Positions 17,193 through 25,545 of a stretch of 64,000 bases of DNA are shown in pieces. The stretch comes from Pseudomonas folii (GTDB lineage Bacteria > Pseudomonadota > Gammaproteobacteria > Pseudomonadales > Pseudomonadaceae). Position 1 is the stretch's first letter; every line of letters begins with the position of its first letter. The translations under genes and the position numbers were made by a program. The DNA lies in the NCBI RefSeq assembly GCF_014357575.1, contig NZ_JACONW010000005.1, positions 24,826 to 88,825 on the forward strand, written 5' to 3'. The notes under the pieces are model-generated. The model was not told where the DNA came from, did no database searches, and saw nothing but the letters and a program-made list of their open reading frames with translations.

Positions 17193-17825
17193 ATGACCAC
17201 ACGCCGCCGTCCCGATATCGCTTCGCGCAAGCAACCCCAGCAAGTGCGTTCAACTGAACTGGTCGCCGCTATTCTTCAGGCAGCAACTCACGTTCTTGCA
17301 CAGGAAGGCTCCACCCGCTTCACTACGGCGCGCGTGGCGGAGAAGGCCGGTGTCAGTGTTGGATCGGTCTATCAGTACTTTCCCAACAAAGCGTCGATCC
17401 TGTTCCGCCTGCAGACCGATGAGTGGATGCACACCACCCAGATGCTGCGAGACATTCTCGAAGACGCAAAAAACCCACACTTCGAACGTTTACGCACACT
17501 CGTCCATACCTTTCTGCGATCAGAATGCGAAGAAGCTGAGGTTCGCGGTGCGCTCAATGACGCGGCACCGCTCTATCGCGATAGCCCTGAGGCTCAAAAA
17601 GCCCGGACCGAGGGAGATCGGATGTGCGAAGCCTTCATCGTTGAGGTGTTGCCGAACGCATCAGCGTCGTCTCGTGTGCTGGCCGCAGACCTAATCTTTA
17701 CGACGCTCGGCACGGTCGGGAGTGATTTTTCTCGCACCCGGCGGACTAAGGCAGAAATCAAAGCTCAGGCCGATGCGATGGCCGATATGTTTTGCGCTTA
17801 CCTCCAGGCGCTGCAACAACCGTGA
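17193..17825 (+). CDS. TetR/AcrR-family regulator of the efflux operon
   Basis: A 210-residue TetR-type repressor. The N-terminal helix-turn-helix is clear: RSTELVAAILQAATHVLAQEG, then FTTARVAEKAGVSVGSVYQYFPNKASIL. The C-terminal ligand-binding region resembles those of AcrR/TetR members with a TetR_C-like fold. The frame extends upstream to 16980, but homology begins at the ATG at 17193, which follows an AGG. It is divergent from the MFS-adaptor/RND/OMF operon and is most likely its local repressor, released by a pump substrate. That assignment rests on gene position. Confidence 0.88.
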   Translation: MTTRRRPDIASRKQPQQVRSTELVAAILQAATHVLAQEGSTRFTTARVAEKAGVSVGSVYQYFPNKASILFRLQTDEWMHTTQMLRDILEDAKNPHFERLRTLVHTFLRSECEEAEVRGALNDAAPLYRDSPEAQKARTEGDRMCEAFIVEVLPNASASSRVLAADLIFTTLGTVGSDFSRTRRTKAEIKAQADAMADMFCAYLQALQQP

Positions 17826-17916
17826 CGGCCGATGTTGTTCAACGTGCCCGACCATGCTCGGACCCATACGTGATATTTGAGGGAGCCCCCACTGCGCCAA
17901 TATCGTTACTTAGCAA

Positions 17917-18903
17917 TTACCGAACCGGGCTGGTTGACGGCAAGCAACCCATACCGTCCAGCGTGGCCTCAACAGCTTGGTCCAAGGGTGTATGCTCTTC
18001 TCGGCCCAGCGTGGCAACAAGTTGGACATTGGTCATCTGCACTGGAATGCGCCACATGTAACGCAGTTCCCGTATCTCGCGGAAGGTAGGCAGAAAAGGC
18101 GAAGCGAGCGTGACGAACCACCAGGGGAAGGCACGCAGTTTCGGCGCCGCGCCCCCACGCTTCATTACGACTCGGCTGATCGCCGCGGCCATTTGCTGGC
18201 CGTTATCGTCCCAATGGCCGGCCATGTGAAATACCGCAAAGGGCAGCAGCTCCGCACGCCGCTCCAGCAGTTGCACCATGGTCCGCGCAACGTCGGGAAG
18301 GTAGGCCCATTGGTGACCAACACCAGGCGTGCCGGGAAGACTCACGCTGGTAACAGCTTTCCCGGGTTTGAGCAGACCTTGGGTAAACCAACTTTGCACC
18401 GCCTTAGGCCCAAAGAAGTCGCCCGCGCGCACGATAATTACCCGGCAACCTTCCGCGGTCGCGCTGTGTAAACGTTGCTCCAGCTCCACGCGAATCGCGC
18501 CTTTGCGCGACAGTGGTTGTTGCGGGGAACGCTCATCAATGAGGGGGAAAGCACTCGGCCCGAAGTTGTACAGCGTGCCGGGTAAGACGATGGTTGCGCC
18601 CTGGGCTTTCGCCGCTGCGATGGTGTTGTCCAGCATGGGCAGCACAAGCTCTGCCCAACGTTGGTAGCCCGGTGGATTAACCGCATGCACGATGACTGAG
18701 CAGCCTTGTGCTGCTGCCATTACATCGCTGCGGTTCATCGCGTCGCCGATGACCCAGTTAATGCCATCACGTTTGCCCGCGAGATTGGCTCCGCCACGTT
18801 GTAGCGCATGCACGTCCCAGCCTTGCCCTTGCAACTGACGCATCACTTCGCCGCCAATGCCGCCGGTTGCGCCCAGTACCAGTACCTTGTTGTTGCCGTT
18901 CAT
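17917..18903 (-). CDS. NAD(P)-binding epimerase-like protein
   Basis: A 328-residue atypical/extended SDR with an N-terminal Rossmann fold. The VLVLGATGGIGGEVMRQL glycine motif binds NAD(P); the usual active-site YxxxK is not obvious. The family includes NAD-dependent epimerases and NmrA-like sensors, so catalytic function is open. GGGAG lies 7 bases before the ATG at 18903; the ORF is open to 18993 but without homology. It is divergent from a LysR regulator 96 bases away, the classical arrangement for a LysR target gene. Confidence 0.82.
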   Translation of the reverse strand: MNGNNKVLVLGATGGIGGEVMRQLQGQGWDVHALQRGGANLAGKRDGINWVIGDAMNRSDVMAAAQGCSVIVHAVNPPGYQRWAELVLPMLDNTIAAAKAQGATIVLPGTLYNFGPSAFPLIDERSPQQPLSRKGAIRVELEQRLHSATAEGCRVIIVRAGDFFGPKAVQSWFTQGLLKPGKAVTSVSLPGTPGVGHQWAYLPDVARTMVQLLERRAELLPFAVFHMAGHWDDNGQQMAAAISRVVMKRGGAAPKLRAFPWWFVTLASPFLPTFREIRELRYMWRIPVQMTNVQLVATLGREEHTPLDQAVEATLDGMGCLPSTSPVR

Positions 18904-18999
18904 GGTGTATCTCCCGCTTGAATTTATGTGAAGCAAGCTTGCGCGGGTTTCATGCTTAATAAAATTGCCTAATAGCGTTGGGTATCTATACATTTATGC

Positions 19000-19884
19000 A
19001 TGGATACTGAAATCAGCTGGGAGCTTTACCGCTCATACTTAAGCGTGTTGCTAGAGGGGTCGTTATCGGCAGCCGCGCGGGCAATGGGCGTGGCACAACC
19101 GACGGTGGGGCGCCATATCGCCGCGCTGGAAGCGCAACTTGGCCTGGCGCTTTTCACCCGCTCGCAACTGGGGCTATTGCCGACTGAAGCGGCCATCACG
19201 CTCAAGCCTTATGCCGAAGCAATGATGGCTAGTGCAGCAGCGCTTAAGCGCGCGGCAGAAAGTCAAGGTGACGGGGTGCAAGGAACGGTGCGCATCAGCG
19301 CAAGCGAAGTAATTGGCGCCGAAGTGCTGCCACCGATCATCAGTCAACTGCAAAGCACCTACCCAGCCTTGAAAGTTGAACTGGTGCTGACTAACCAGGT
19401 TCAGGATTTAGTGCGCCGCGACGCCGATATTGCCGTGCGTATGGCGCAGCCCACGCAAGAGGTACTGATCGCCCGCCGAGTCGGTGAGATTGAACTGGGC
19501 CTGCATGCCCATGAACGCTACCTGCAGGCCCGCGGTACGCCCATCAGCTTGGCAGAGCTCAAGCACCATGCGTTGATCGGCTTTGACCAAGAAACCCCCT
19601 TCCTGCGCGCCGCGCGGCAGGTGTTGCCAGTGTGGCATCGCGAGGCCTTTATGCTGCGAAGCGACAGTGACCTCGCACAGTTAGCGATGATTCGCGCCGG
19701 TGCGGGTATCGGTGTGTGCCAAGCAGGGCTCGCCAAGCGCACCCCCGAACTAGTTCGCGTGTTACCGCAGTTCGGACCTAAGCTGGAAACCTGGCTGACC
19801 ATGCATGAGGACTTACGAACCAGCCCGCGCTGCAAGGTGACGTTTGATGCTTTATTTCTGGATCTTCAGCAGTACGCAGTGTAG
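19000..19884 (+). CDS. LysR-family transcriptional regulator
   Basis: A 294-residue LysR regulator. The winged helix-turn-helix (SYLSVLLEGSLSAAARAMGVAQPTVGRHIAALEAQLG) is followed by a periplasmic-binding-protein-like effector domain starting near residue 90. The PTVGRH recognition helix is the variant found in subgroups acting on redox or detoxification genes. It is divergent from the epimerase-like gene at 17917-18903, which it probably controls. The ribosome binding site is weak. Confidence 0.9.
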   Translation: MDTEISWELYRSYLSVLLEGSLSAAARAMGVAQPTVGRHIAALEAQLGLALFTRSQLGLLPTEAAITLKPYAEAMMASAAALKRAAESQGDGVQGTVRISASEVIGAEVLPPIISQLQSTYPALKVELVLTNQVQDLVRRDADIAVRMAQPTQEVLIARRVGEIELGLHAHERYLQARGTPISLAELKHHALIGFDQETPFLRAARQVLPVWHREAFMLRSDSDLAQLAMIRAGAGIGVCQAGLAKRTPELVRVLPQFGPKLETWLTMHEDLRTSPRCKVTFDALFLDLQQYAV

Positions 19885-20039
19885 GTCCGGACGCTGCTGT
19901 TGCTAATGCGTTCGCCCCAATGAAATGCCAAGCTGCCGTGCAAGGCCTATGCTTAAAACACGTCAAATAATCAACCAGTCGGGGCCTACCATGAGCATCA
20001 ATTTATCTCAATTACCTTCAGGCTTTCCGCGCCGTTGTC
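19885..20039. other. Intergenic region with a short open frame
   Basis: After the LysR gene there is a 22-codon reading frame (ATG at 19991) that ends by 20060 and resembles nothing I recognise. It may be the truncated start of a gene interrupted by the ABC-transporter debris that follows. Confidence 0.3.
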
Positions 20040-20585
20040 GGCCACGGCAGCTTTCGTAAAGTGAGACGCCGTTCGTGTTGCGTAGCCCGCCCTCACCTGC
20101 GTGCACGTCAAGGTCAATGCCATTCAGTGCGGGTGTCACCGCTTTGGGTCTAGCCAGCCGGTCATTGCCCATGGAGTAGTGAACCCTAATGCCCTGCCAC
20201 CCCAGGATGGCCGGGGTGGTGGCGAGGTAAGGTTGCGCGGCTGACTGGAACTCCAGGGATGATGTACGGAGTGTCTCCACCAACCAGCAAGCGCCTATGC
20301 GGCCAGTCTCGGCATCGAAAGTCAGCATCGGTGGACGCTCGGCGCATCGCGCCATTGCGTCGCCACAGCGGTCGCGAAACGTGCAGCCCTCCGGCAATGC
20401 GGAAAGATTGGGACCTGTCCGGGAATGGTCATCAGGTCCTGACCAGGCTCGACTTGTTCCGCTAAGCCACTGAGCAAGCGTTTCTTATAGGGGGGACGCG
20501 GGTCGGTGATCACTTGAGTGTAATGCCTTGCTCAACCACTGCGCCGGTATTCATCACATAAACCCGGTCGCAAAACTGCGAAAAC
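20040..20585 (-). pseudogene. Oligopeptide/dipeptide ABC transporter ATPase remnant
   Basis: The minus strand, read through several frames, holds the C-terminal part of a DppD/OppD-type ATPase: CDRVYVMNTGAVVEQG (about 20525-20580), then DPRPPYKKRLLSGLAEQVEP, then LPEGCTFRDRCGDAMARC, the cysteine-rich oligopeptide-transporter tail. After it come a few codons resembling the start of the next ATPase (GWQGIRVHYSM, ALNGIDLDVHAGE) that break off. At least two frameshifts and deletions make it non-functional. An orphan solute-binding protein of the matching family lies at 44112-45752. Confidence 0.75.
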
Positions 20586-20757
20586 TAGCGCCAAAGTATT
20601 TTGTCGTTGGCCCTTTTTCTGCAATCACAGCTAGCCCACCCATTTGTACTCCGAAGAAAGCTGAAGTGGCTGGCATCGCTGATCTGGACGTACCCACTCG
20701 ACGTCGCAGGTATTCGACTGGCCAGGCCGCTGGGAGACAGCGGCAGGCCTTCACAGA

Positions 20758-22104
20758 TCAGGCGAAGATTTTTAGCAGGATGGTTGAACCGATGACCGTT
20801 GCAGCACCGCCAATGCGTGTGGAAATCTGAGCGAATGGCATCAGTTGCATGCGATTGGCAGCCGAGAGAATCGCAACGTCGCCAGTCCCTCCCAAGCCAC
20901 TGTGGCAGCAAGTGACAATCGCTGATTCGATGGGAAACATCTTCATTAGGTTGCCGACCAGAAATCCTGCCGCAGTCATTGCAACCACCACTGCGAGACA
21001 CACCATAACGTAGCCGATAGAAAAGACCTTCACGACACTATCCAAGGGTACGTAGAGCATGCCCAGGCCGATCATCACCGGCCATATAAAAGCCGACGAA
21101 ACCAATTTGTAGAATGTATGGCAGCCTTTTTCGAGTCGATCTGGCAGGGCGCGCACGTACTTGAACACCACGGCGGCGAGAATCATCATCACCGGACCAG
21201 GGATGCCGACTACTTTTTCAAGCAAGCCACCGAAGACGAAGAACGCGCAGATCAACAGAACGCCAGCGCCCATCAGGCGAAAATCTACAGGGCCGTTGTC
21301 GTCTTCTTTGACCTTGAACTTGTCGTTCTCTTCTTTTGCACGGATCAGGGTGCCTTCACCGTTGATGGATGGTCGCTTGAGCGCGATGCGTGCCAGCACG
21401 CCGGAGCAAATGATTGCAATGATATTGCCAACTACCGCTGCCGGCACTAACTGAGCCACATACTGGTCCGGTGTGCCTCCTAGGATTGCAGAATACGCCA
21501 AGGACAAAGGCAGAATACCTTCTCCAATCCCACCGCCTAGAATAGGCACGATGATGAAGAAGAAGGTGTGGTGAATCGTGTACCCAAACAGCTGGCCGAC
21601 GAGCATTCCTGCGACGACTGCGGCGAGCGTTCCCGCTGCAAGTGGAATGAACATTCTCAGCATTCCCTGGATTAGGGTAAAGCGGCTCATGCCCAATATG
21701 CTGCCAACCACCAGACTGGCAATCACGAAGTAGAGAAAGTTGGCGTCCTTCATGAGCATCTTGGTGGCATCAATCGTCGGAGCACCAAAAAAACCGTAGA
21801 AAACTAAAACCGACGGCAGCATCAAGCAAAGAATAGCGCCGCCGCCAATTTCCTTGAGCAGGGGCAACCGCTGGCCGAGTTGTCCGAAAAACACGCCCAT
21901 GGTCATGATGACGGCCAGTCCACCGATCATGTTTTTGGGCAAAAAGCCCAAGTGCGCGGACAGAAAAACTATGACAGCAATACCAATGAAAATGGGTAAT
22001 GGGATAACGCCGATTTCATACGCAAGTATAGAGTTCAATCGGCTTTTAATGCCGCTTGATGGGCGTGTGTTGCTTTCGACGGATTGCTTGTAGGGCGCAT
22101 TCAT
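20758..22104 (-). CDS. 2-Hydroxycarboxylate (citrate/malate-type) transporter
   Basis: A 448-residue membrane protein of the 2-hydroxycarboxylate transporter (2HCT) family, the group of CitS, CimH and MaeN. The two re-entrant loops with the GGXG signature are seen as ILGGGIGEGILPLSLAYSAILGG and SGLGGTGDVAILSAANRMQLMPF; the conserved ISTRIGGA arginine motif lies near the end. These carriers import citrate, malate or other 2-hydroxy acids with Na+ or H+. GAGGAA precedes the ATG at 22104. Divergent LysR and the leuC/leuD-like genes beyond it suggest a hydroxy-dicarboxylate pathway. The exact substrate is not known. Confidence 0.9.
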   Translation of the reverse strand: MNAPYKQSVESNTRPSSGIKSRLNSILAYEIGVIPLPIFIGIAVIVFLSAHLGFLPKNMIGGLAVIMTMGVFFGQLGQRLPLLKEIGGGAILCLMLPSVLVFYGFFGAPTIDATKMLMKDANFLYFVIASLVVGSILGMSRFTLIQGMLRMFIPLAAGTLAAVVAGMLVGQLFGYTIHHTFFFIIVPILGGGIGEGILPLSLAYSAILGGTPDQYVAQLVPAAVVGNIIAIICSGVLARIALKRPSINGEGTLIRAKEENDKFKVKEDDNGPVDFRLMGAGVLLICAFFVFGGLLEKVVGIPGPVMMILAAVVFKYVRALPDRLEKGCHTFYKLVSSAFIWPVMIGLGMLYVPLDSVVKVFSIGYVMVCLAVVVAMTAAGFLVGNLMKMFPIESAIVTCCHSGLGGTGDVAILSAANRMQLMPFAQISTRIGGAATVIGSTILLKIFA

Positions 22105-22222
22105 GGTGCGTATTCCTCTGGTTGTTTTTATCGAGGATGTTTTTAGGTCACGGCCAGCGCGATGCATTGATCGGGCATTTTTGATGTTATCCTTGAAGAA
22201 TTACATAATAAATAGCTAGGTC

Positions 22223-23149
22223 ATGACCCTTATGAACACGAATCGTGAGCAATCTTTGCTGCCAGATGACCTACGCGTATTTCTCACGGTCATTCGCAAA
22301 AACGGTTTCAATCACGCGGCTGAAGCGCTCGGTTATTCACCTGCTTATGTCAGCAAACGCGTTTCGATTCTTGAAGCTACTCTCGGTGCCAGGCTTCTGC
22401 ATCGCACTACCCGGCGAATCGCACTGACTGACGATGGAGAGCGTGTCCGGGTCTGGGCGACTGGTTTTTTGGGGGACATGGACGACTTCATCAGCGAGCT
22501 GACCGACTCGCGACAGCAATTGCGTGGGAGTCTGCATATTTGTAGCACCTTCGGCTTCGGCCGAAACCACGTGGCTCCGGCCATCACTACCTTGTCTCAG
22601 CTCTATCCAAAGCTGGAGATCCGCCTTGATGTATTTGACCGTGTAGTAGATATCGTCAACGAAGGCTTCGATCTTGAGATTCGCGTCGGTGACGATTTAC
22701 CCAGTCAGTTCTTAGGCAAGAAACTGGTGAGCAACCGCAGAGTGCTTTGCGCAACCCCTGAATACCTTGAGCGCCGAGGGACACCGCAGACAGTCGATGA
22801 ACTCGCTGCCCACGACTGCCTTGTGCTCAAAGAGCGCAACAATGCATTCGGCATCTGGAATCTTGCGCGTGGAGGGACGGAGGAGTCGGTCAGGGTCAGC
22901 GGCCCTTTGTCATCGAACAATGGCGAGATTGTACTGCGTTGGGCACTGAGCGGCGCTGGCATCATTCTACGATCGCTTTGGGACGTCAAACCCATGCTTG
23001 AGAGTGGCGAATTGGTACAAGTTTTGAATGACTACAGCCAGAGCGCCAACGTTTGGGCGGTGTACCCGACGCGGGTCAGCCAGTCGGCCAAGCTAAGAGT
23101 TTGTATCGAATTCTTCGAACAGCATTTCCACGAGTTGTCCTTGGGCTGA
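22223..23149 (+). CDS. LysR-family regulator
   Basis: A 308-residue LysR protein of the CrgA/DsdC-like branch: the winged helix spans DLRVFLTVIRKNGFNHAAEALGYSPAYVSKRVSILEATLGARLLHRTTRRIALT. The effector domain follows from about residue 95. Two nearby ATGs (22223 and 22232) are possible starts. It sits between the divergent 2-hydroxycarboxylate transporter and the convergent leuDC-like pair, so it is the obvious candidate to activate both in response to a hydroxy acid. Confidence 0.9.
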   Translation: MTLMNTNREQSLLPDDLRVFLTVIRKNGFNHAAEALGYSPAYVSKRVSILEATLGARLLHRTTRRIALTDDGERVRVWATGFLGDMDDFISELTDSRQQLRGSLHICSTFGFGRNHVAPAITTLSQLYPKLEIRLDVFDRVVDIVNEGFDLEIRVGDDLPSQFLGKKLVSNRRVLCATPEYLERRGTPQTVDELAAHDCLVLKERNNAFGIWNLARGGTEESVRVSGPLSSNNGEIVLRWALSGAGIILRSLWDVKPMLESGELVQVLNDYSQSANVWAVYPTRVSQSAKLRVCIEFFEQHFHELSLG

Positions 23150-23205
23150 AATCTGAGCGCAGACATCTCAGCGTAAACGCACTTAGATGTCCGCACTCAA
23201 TGCAA

Positions 23206-23814
23206 TCAGCCAAGCCACGGGTTCTGTGCCAAGTGCTGTGTTTCGAAAGCACGGATTTGCTCAGACTTCTGTAAGGTACTTCCAATAGCGTCGAGGCCTA
23301 GCATCAGTGACTCTTTGCGCAACCCATCGATCTTGAACGCAATAGCTGACCCGTCGCTGAGCTTAATCGTTTGATTGGGTAGATCGACGCTGATAGTTGT
23401 CGTCGACTGCTGACTCACCACTCGCGCAAGCGCTCGCAGTTCGCTCTCGGCAAGCTGAATGGCCAGCACCCCATTGCGCTGGCAATTGTCGTAGAAAATG
23501 CCGGCGAAGCTGGTGCCAATCAACGCGCGGACGCCCAGTTGCTTCAGACCCCATACGGCATGCTCGCGACTCGATCCGCAACCAAAATTCGGACCAACAA
23601 CGAGAAAACTGGCCGCGCTCCAGGCTGGTTGATTGAGCACGAACTCTGGATTCAGGTCCCCGGACTTAAGAAAGCGCAGGTCAAAGAACACACCTTTGTC
23701 CAACCCACTACGGTCAATACCTTTTAGGAACTGCTTGGGCATGATCACATCGGTGTCGACATTAGACGCCAGGATAGGGGCAGCTTTGCCAGTGACGATT
23801 TCAAAGGGTTGCAT
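23206..23814 (-). CDS. LeuD-like small subunit of an aconitase-family dehydratase
   Basis: A 202-residue swivel-domain subunit of the isopropylmalate isomerase family: NVDTDVIMPKQFLKGIDRSG at residues 18-37, the active-site GSSREHAVWGLK motif, and IGTSFAGIFYDNCQRNG. It would close over the iron-sulfur site of the LeuC-like partner encoded three bases upstream, in the same operon. Because it sits on an island with a hydroxy-acid carrier, not in a leucine operon, the substrate may be another 2- or 3-alkylmalate, such as citramalate, not isopropylmalate. Confidence 0.88.
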   Translation of the reverse strand: MQPFEIVTGKAAPILASNVDTDVIMPKQFLKGIDRSGLDKGVFFDLRFLKSGDLNPEFVLNQPAWSAASFLVVGPNFGCGSSREHAVWGLKQLGVRALIGTSFAGIFYDNCQRNGVLAIQLAESELRALARVVSQQSTTTISVDLPNQTIKLSDGSAIAFKIDGLRKESLMLGLDAIGSTLQKSEQIRAFETQHLAQNPWLG

Positions 23815-23817
23815 GGC

Positions 23818-25239
23818 TCAAGCCTCCTCGGCGAACGAACGGACATCGGACAGGTGGCCATGAATTGCTGCTGCCGCTACCATGGCAGGGCTCATCAAGT
23901 GGGTACGAGCACCGGCGCCCTGACGACCTTCGAAGTTGCGGTTGGTGCTGGATGCACAGCGGTCACCGGGAGCTAGAACGTCATCATTCATGGCCAGGCA
24001 CATGGAACATCCCGATTGACGCCATTCGAAGCCAGCATCTAGGAAAATCTTGGCCAGTCCTTCCTCTTCAGCCTGATCACGCACCAGAGTCGAGCCGGGT
24101 ACGATCATGGCCCGCACTGTAGGCGCGACTTTCTTGCCTTCCACGACCCGCGCGACGTCGCGCAGGTCTTCAATCCTGGCGTTCGTGCATGAGCCGATAA
24201 AAGCGTGGCTGATGGCAACCTCATCCAGACGCATGCCTGGCTCCAGACCCATGTATTTCAGCGCGCGCTGCATGCCTTGTCGAAGGATTAGGTCGGCCTC
24301 ATCATTCGGGTCCGGAACGGTAGCGCCGATAGCCGATGCCTGATCAGGGCTAGTACCCCACGTCACCATGGGCTCCAGGTCGTCGACGTCGACTACAACT
24401 TCCGCATCGAAGGTTGCATCCTTGTCAGAATAGAGCTCACGCCATTTTTTTTCGGCCGCCTCCCACTGTTCGCCTTTTGGGGCGCGAGGTTTGGATTTAA
24501 CGTAGGCATAAACCTTCTCGTCCGGCGCCATGAAGGCTCCGCGTGCTCCAGCTTCCACGGCCATGTTGCAGATAGTCATACGAGCCTCGACGCTCAGTGC
24601 CGAGATAGCTGGTCCAGTGAATTCAATAGCGTAGCCGGTCGCACCAGAGGCGCCGATCTTTTCGATCAGCACCATGATGATGTCCTTGGAGGTCACGCCC
24701 ATACGCAACTGGCCGTTCACTGTCACGCGCATAGATCTCAGGCGCTTGTAGACGAGAGTTTGCGTGGCCAGCAAGTGTTCAATTTCCGAGGTGCCGATAC
24801 CGAAACCAAACGCTCCAAGTGCGCCGTAGGTCGTCGTATGGCTATCGCCAGCCGCAACTACCATACCCGGCAAGATGAAGCCCTGCTCGGGAGCGACTAC
24901 GTGTTCGATACCTTGCCGTTTATCCAGCACATCAAAGAGTTCAATGCCAAATTCGCGGCAGTTTTCTTCGAAGTATGAGACCTGTAGAGCACCGCCTGCA
25001 TCTGGCATGGCAGCCACACGAGCGGGCGCGGTGGGATTGACGTGGTCGACGACGGCCAATGTCGCCGAAGGCCTCCAAACCCTGCGTTTCGCTTCGCGCA
25101 GACCGCTGAAAGCTTGAGGGCTGGTGTATTCATTGGCGACTTGACGGTCAATGTAGAGCAACACGTGCCCCTGATCATCAAGGGTGCACACTGTGTGACT
25201 GTCGATATGCTTCTGGTAAAGGGTACGAGGGCTGGTCAT
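23818..25239 (-). CDS. LeuC-like large subunit of an aconitase-family dehydratase
   Basis: A 473-residue catalytic subunit with the [4Fe-4S] cysteines of the family: one in HAFIGSCTNARIEDLRD and two in SGCSMCLAMND; GDSHTTTYGALGAFGFGIGTSEIEH and STNRNFEGRQG supply substrate-binding residues. It would interconvert a 2-hydroxy acid and its 3-hydroxy isomer, or hydrate the intermediate. The ATG at 25239 begins the family-typical MTSPRTLYQKHIDSHTV; the frame is open to 25281. It forms an operon with the LeuD-like gene. A paralogue role (citramalate, dimethylmalate or similar) is favoured by the neighbouring 2HCT carrier but not shown. Confidence 0.88.
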   Translation of the reverse strand: MTSPRTLYQKHIDSHTVCTLDDQGHVLLYIDRQVANEYTSPQAFSGLREAKRRVWRPSATLAVVDHVNPTAPARVAAMPDAGGALQVSYFEENCREFGIELFDVLDKRQGIEHVVAPEQGFILPGMVVAAGDSHTTTYGALGAFGFGIGTSEIEHLLATQTLVYKRLRSMRVTVNGQLRMGVTSKDIIMVLIEKIGASGATGYAIEFTGPAISALSVEARMTICNMAVEAGARGAFMAPDEKVYAYVKSKPRAPKGEQWEAAEKKWRELYSDKDATFDAEVVVDVDDLEPMVTWGTSPDQASAIGATVPDPNDEADLILRQGMQRALKYMGLEPGMRLDEVAISHAFIGSCTNARIEDLRDVARVVEGKKVAPTVRAMIVPGSTLVRDQAEEEGLAKIFLDAGFEWRQSGCSMCLAMNDDVLAPGDRCASSTNRNFEGRQGAGARTHLMSPAMVAAAAIHGHLSDVRSFAEEA

Positions 25240-25337
25240 AGCAGTTCGCTCTTTTTTGTTGTGCGAGATCACGGTAAACATGATTCACAGAATATTCTTA
25301 TTGGAAAACGCATCAATAGCTTCAAGGTGATCGTGTA

Positions 25338-25354
25338 GAACACGTATTGTGTTC
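25338..25354. promoter_or_regulatory. Palindrome upstream of leuC-like gene
   Basis: GAACAC (25338-25343) and GTGTTC (25349-25354) form a perfect 6-bp inverted repeat with a 5-base spacer, about 100 bases upstream of the leuC-like start. It is a candidate regulator site, possibly for the LysR protein at 22223-23149. The rest of 25240-25545 shows only AT-rich sequence and no gene. Confidence 0.4.
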
Positions 25355-25545
25355 AATTGAATTGTTTTGATAGCTAATAGTTCGCGTTAGGCTTCATCTG
25401 GGCCTTTTCGGCAACAGTTCTAAGCAGAGAAACGGGAAGCTGGCGCGCATTGCTGTAGCGCTCCGAGTGGACGGCGAAGGGATCGACCGAAGACTAATCT
25501 GATCGTGACGATCGCCTGTTCGGTGAACCGGCATTAAGAGAGTGG

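Noticed and set aside
23162..23191. Possible terminator between LysR and leuD
   Set aside because: A 7-bp stem with a 16-base loop and no T-tract is too weak to call.
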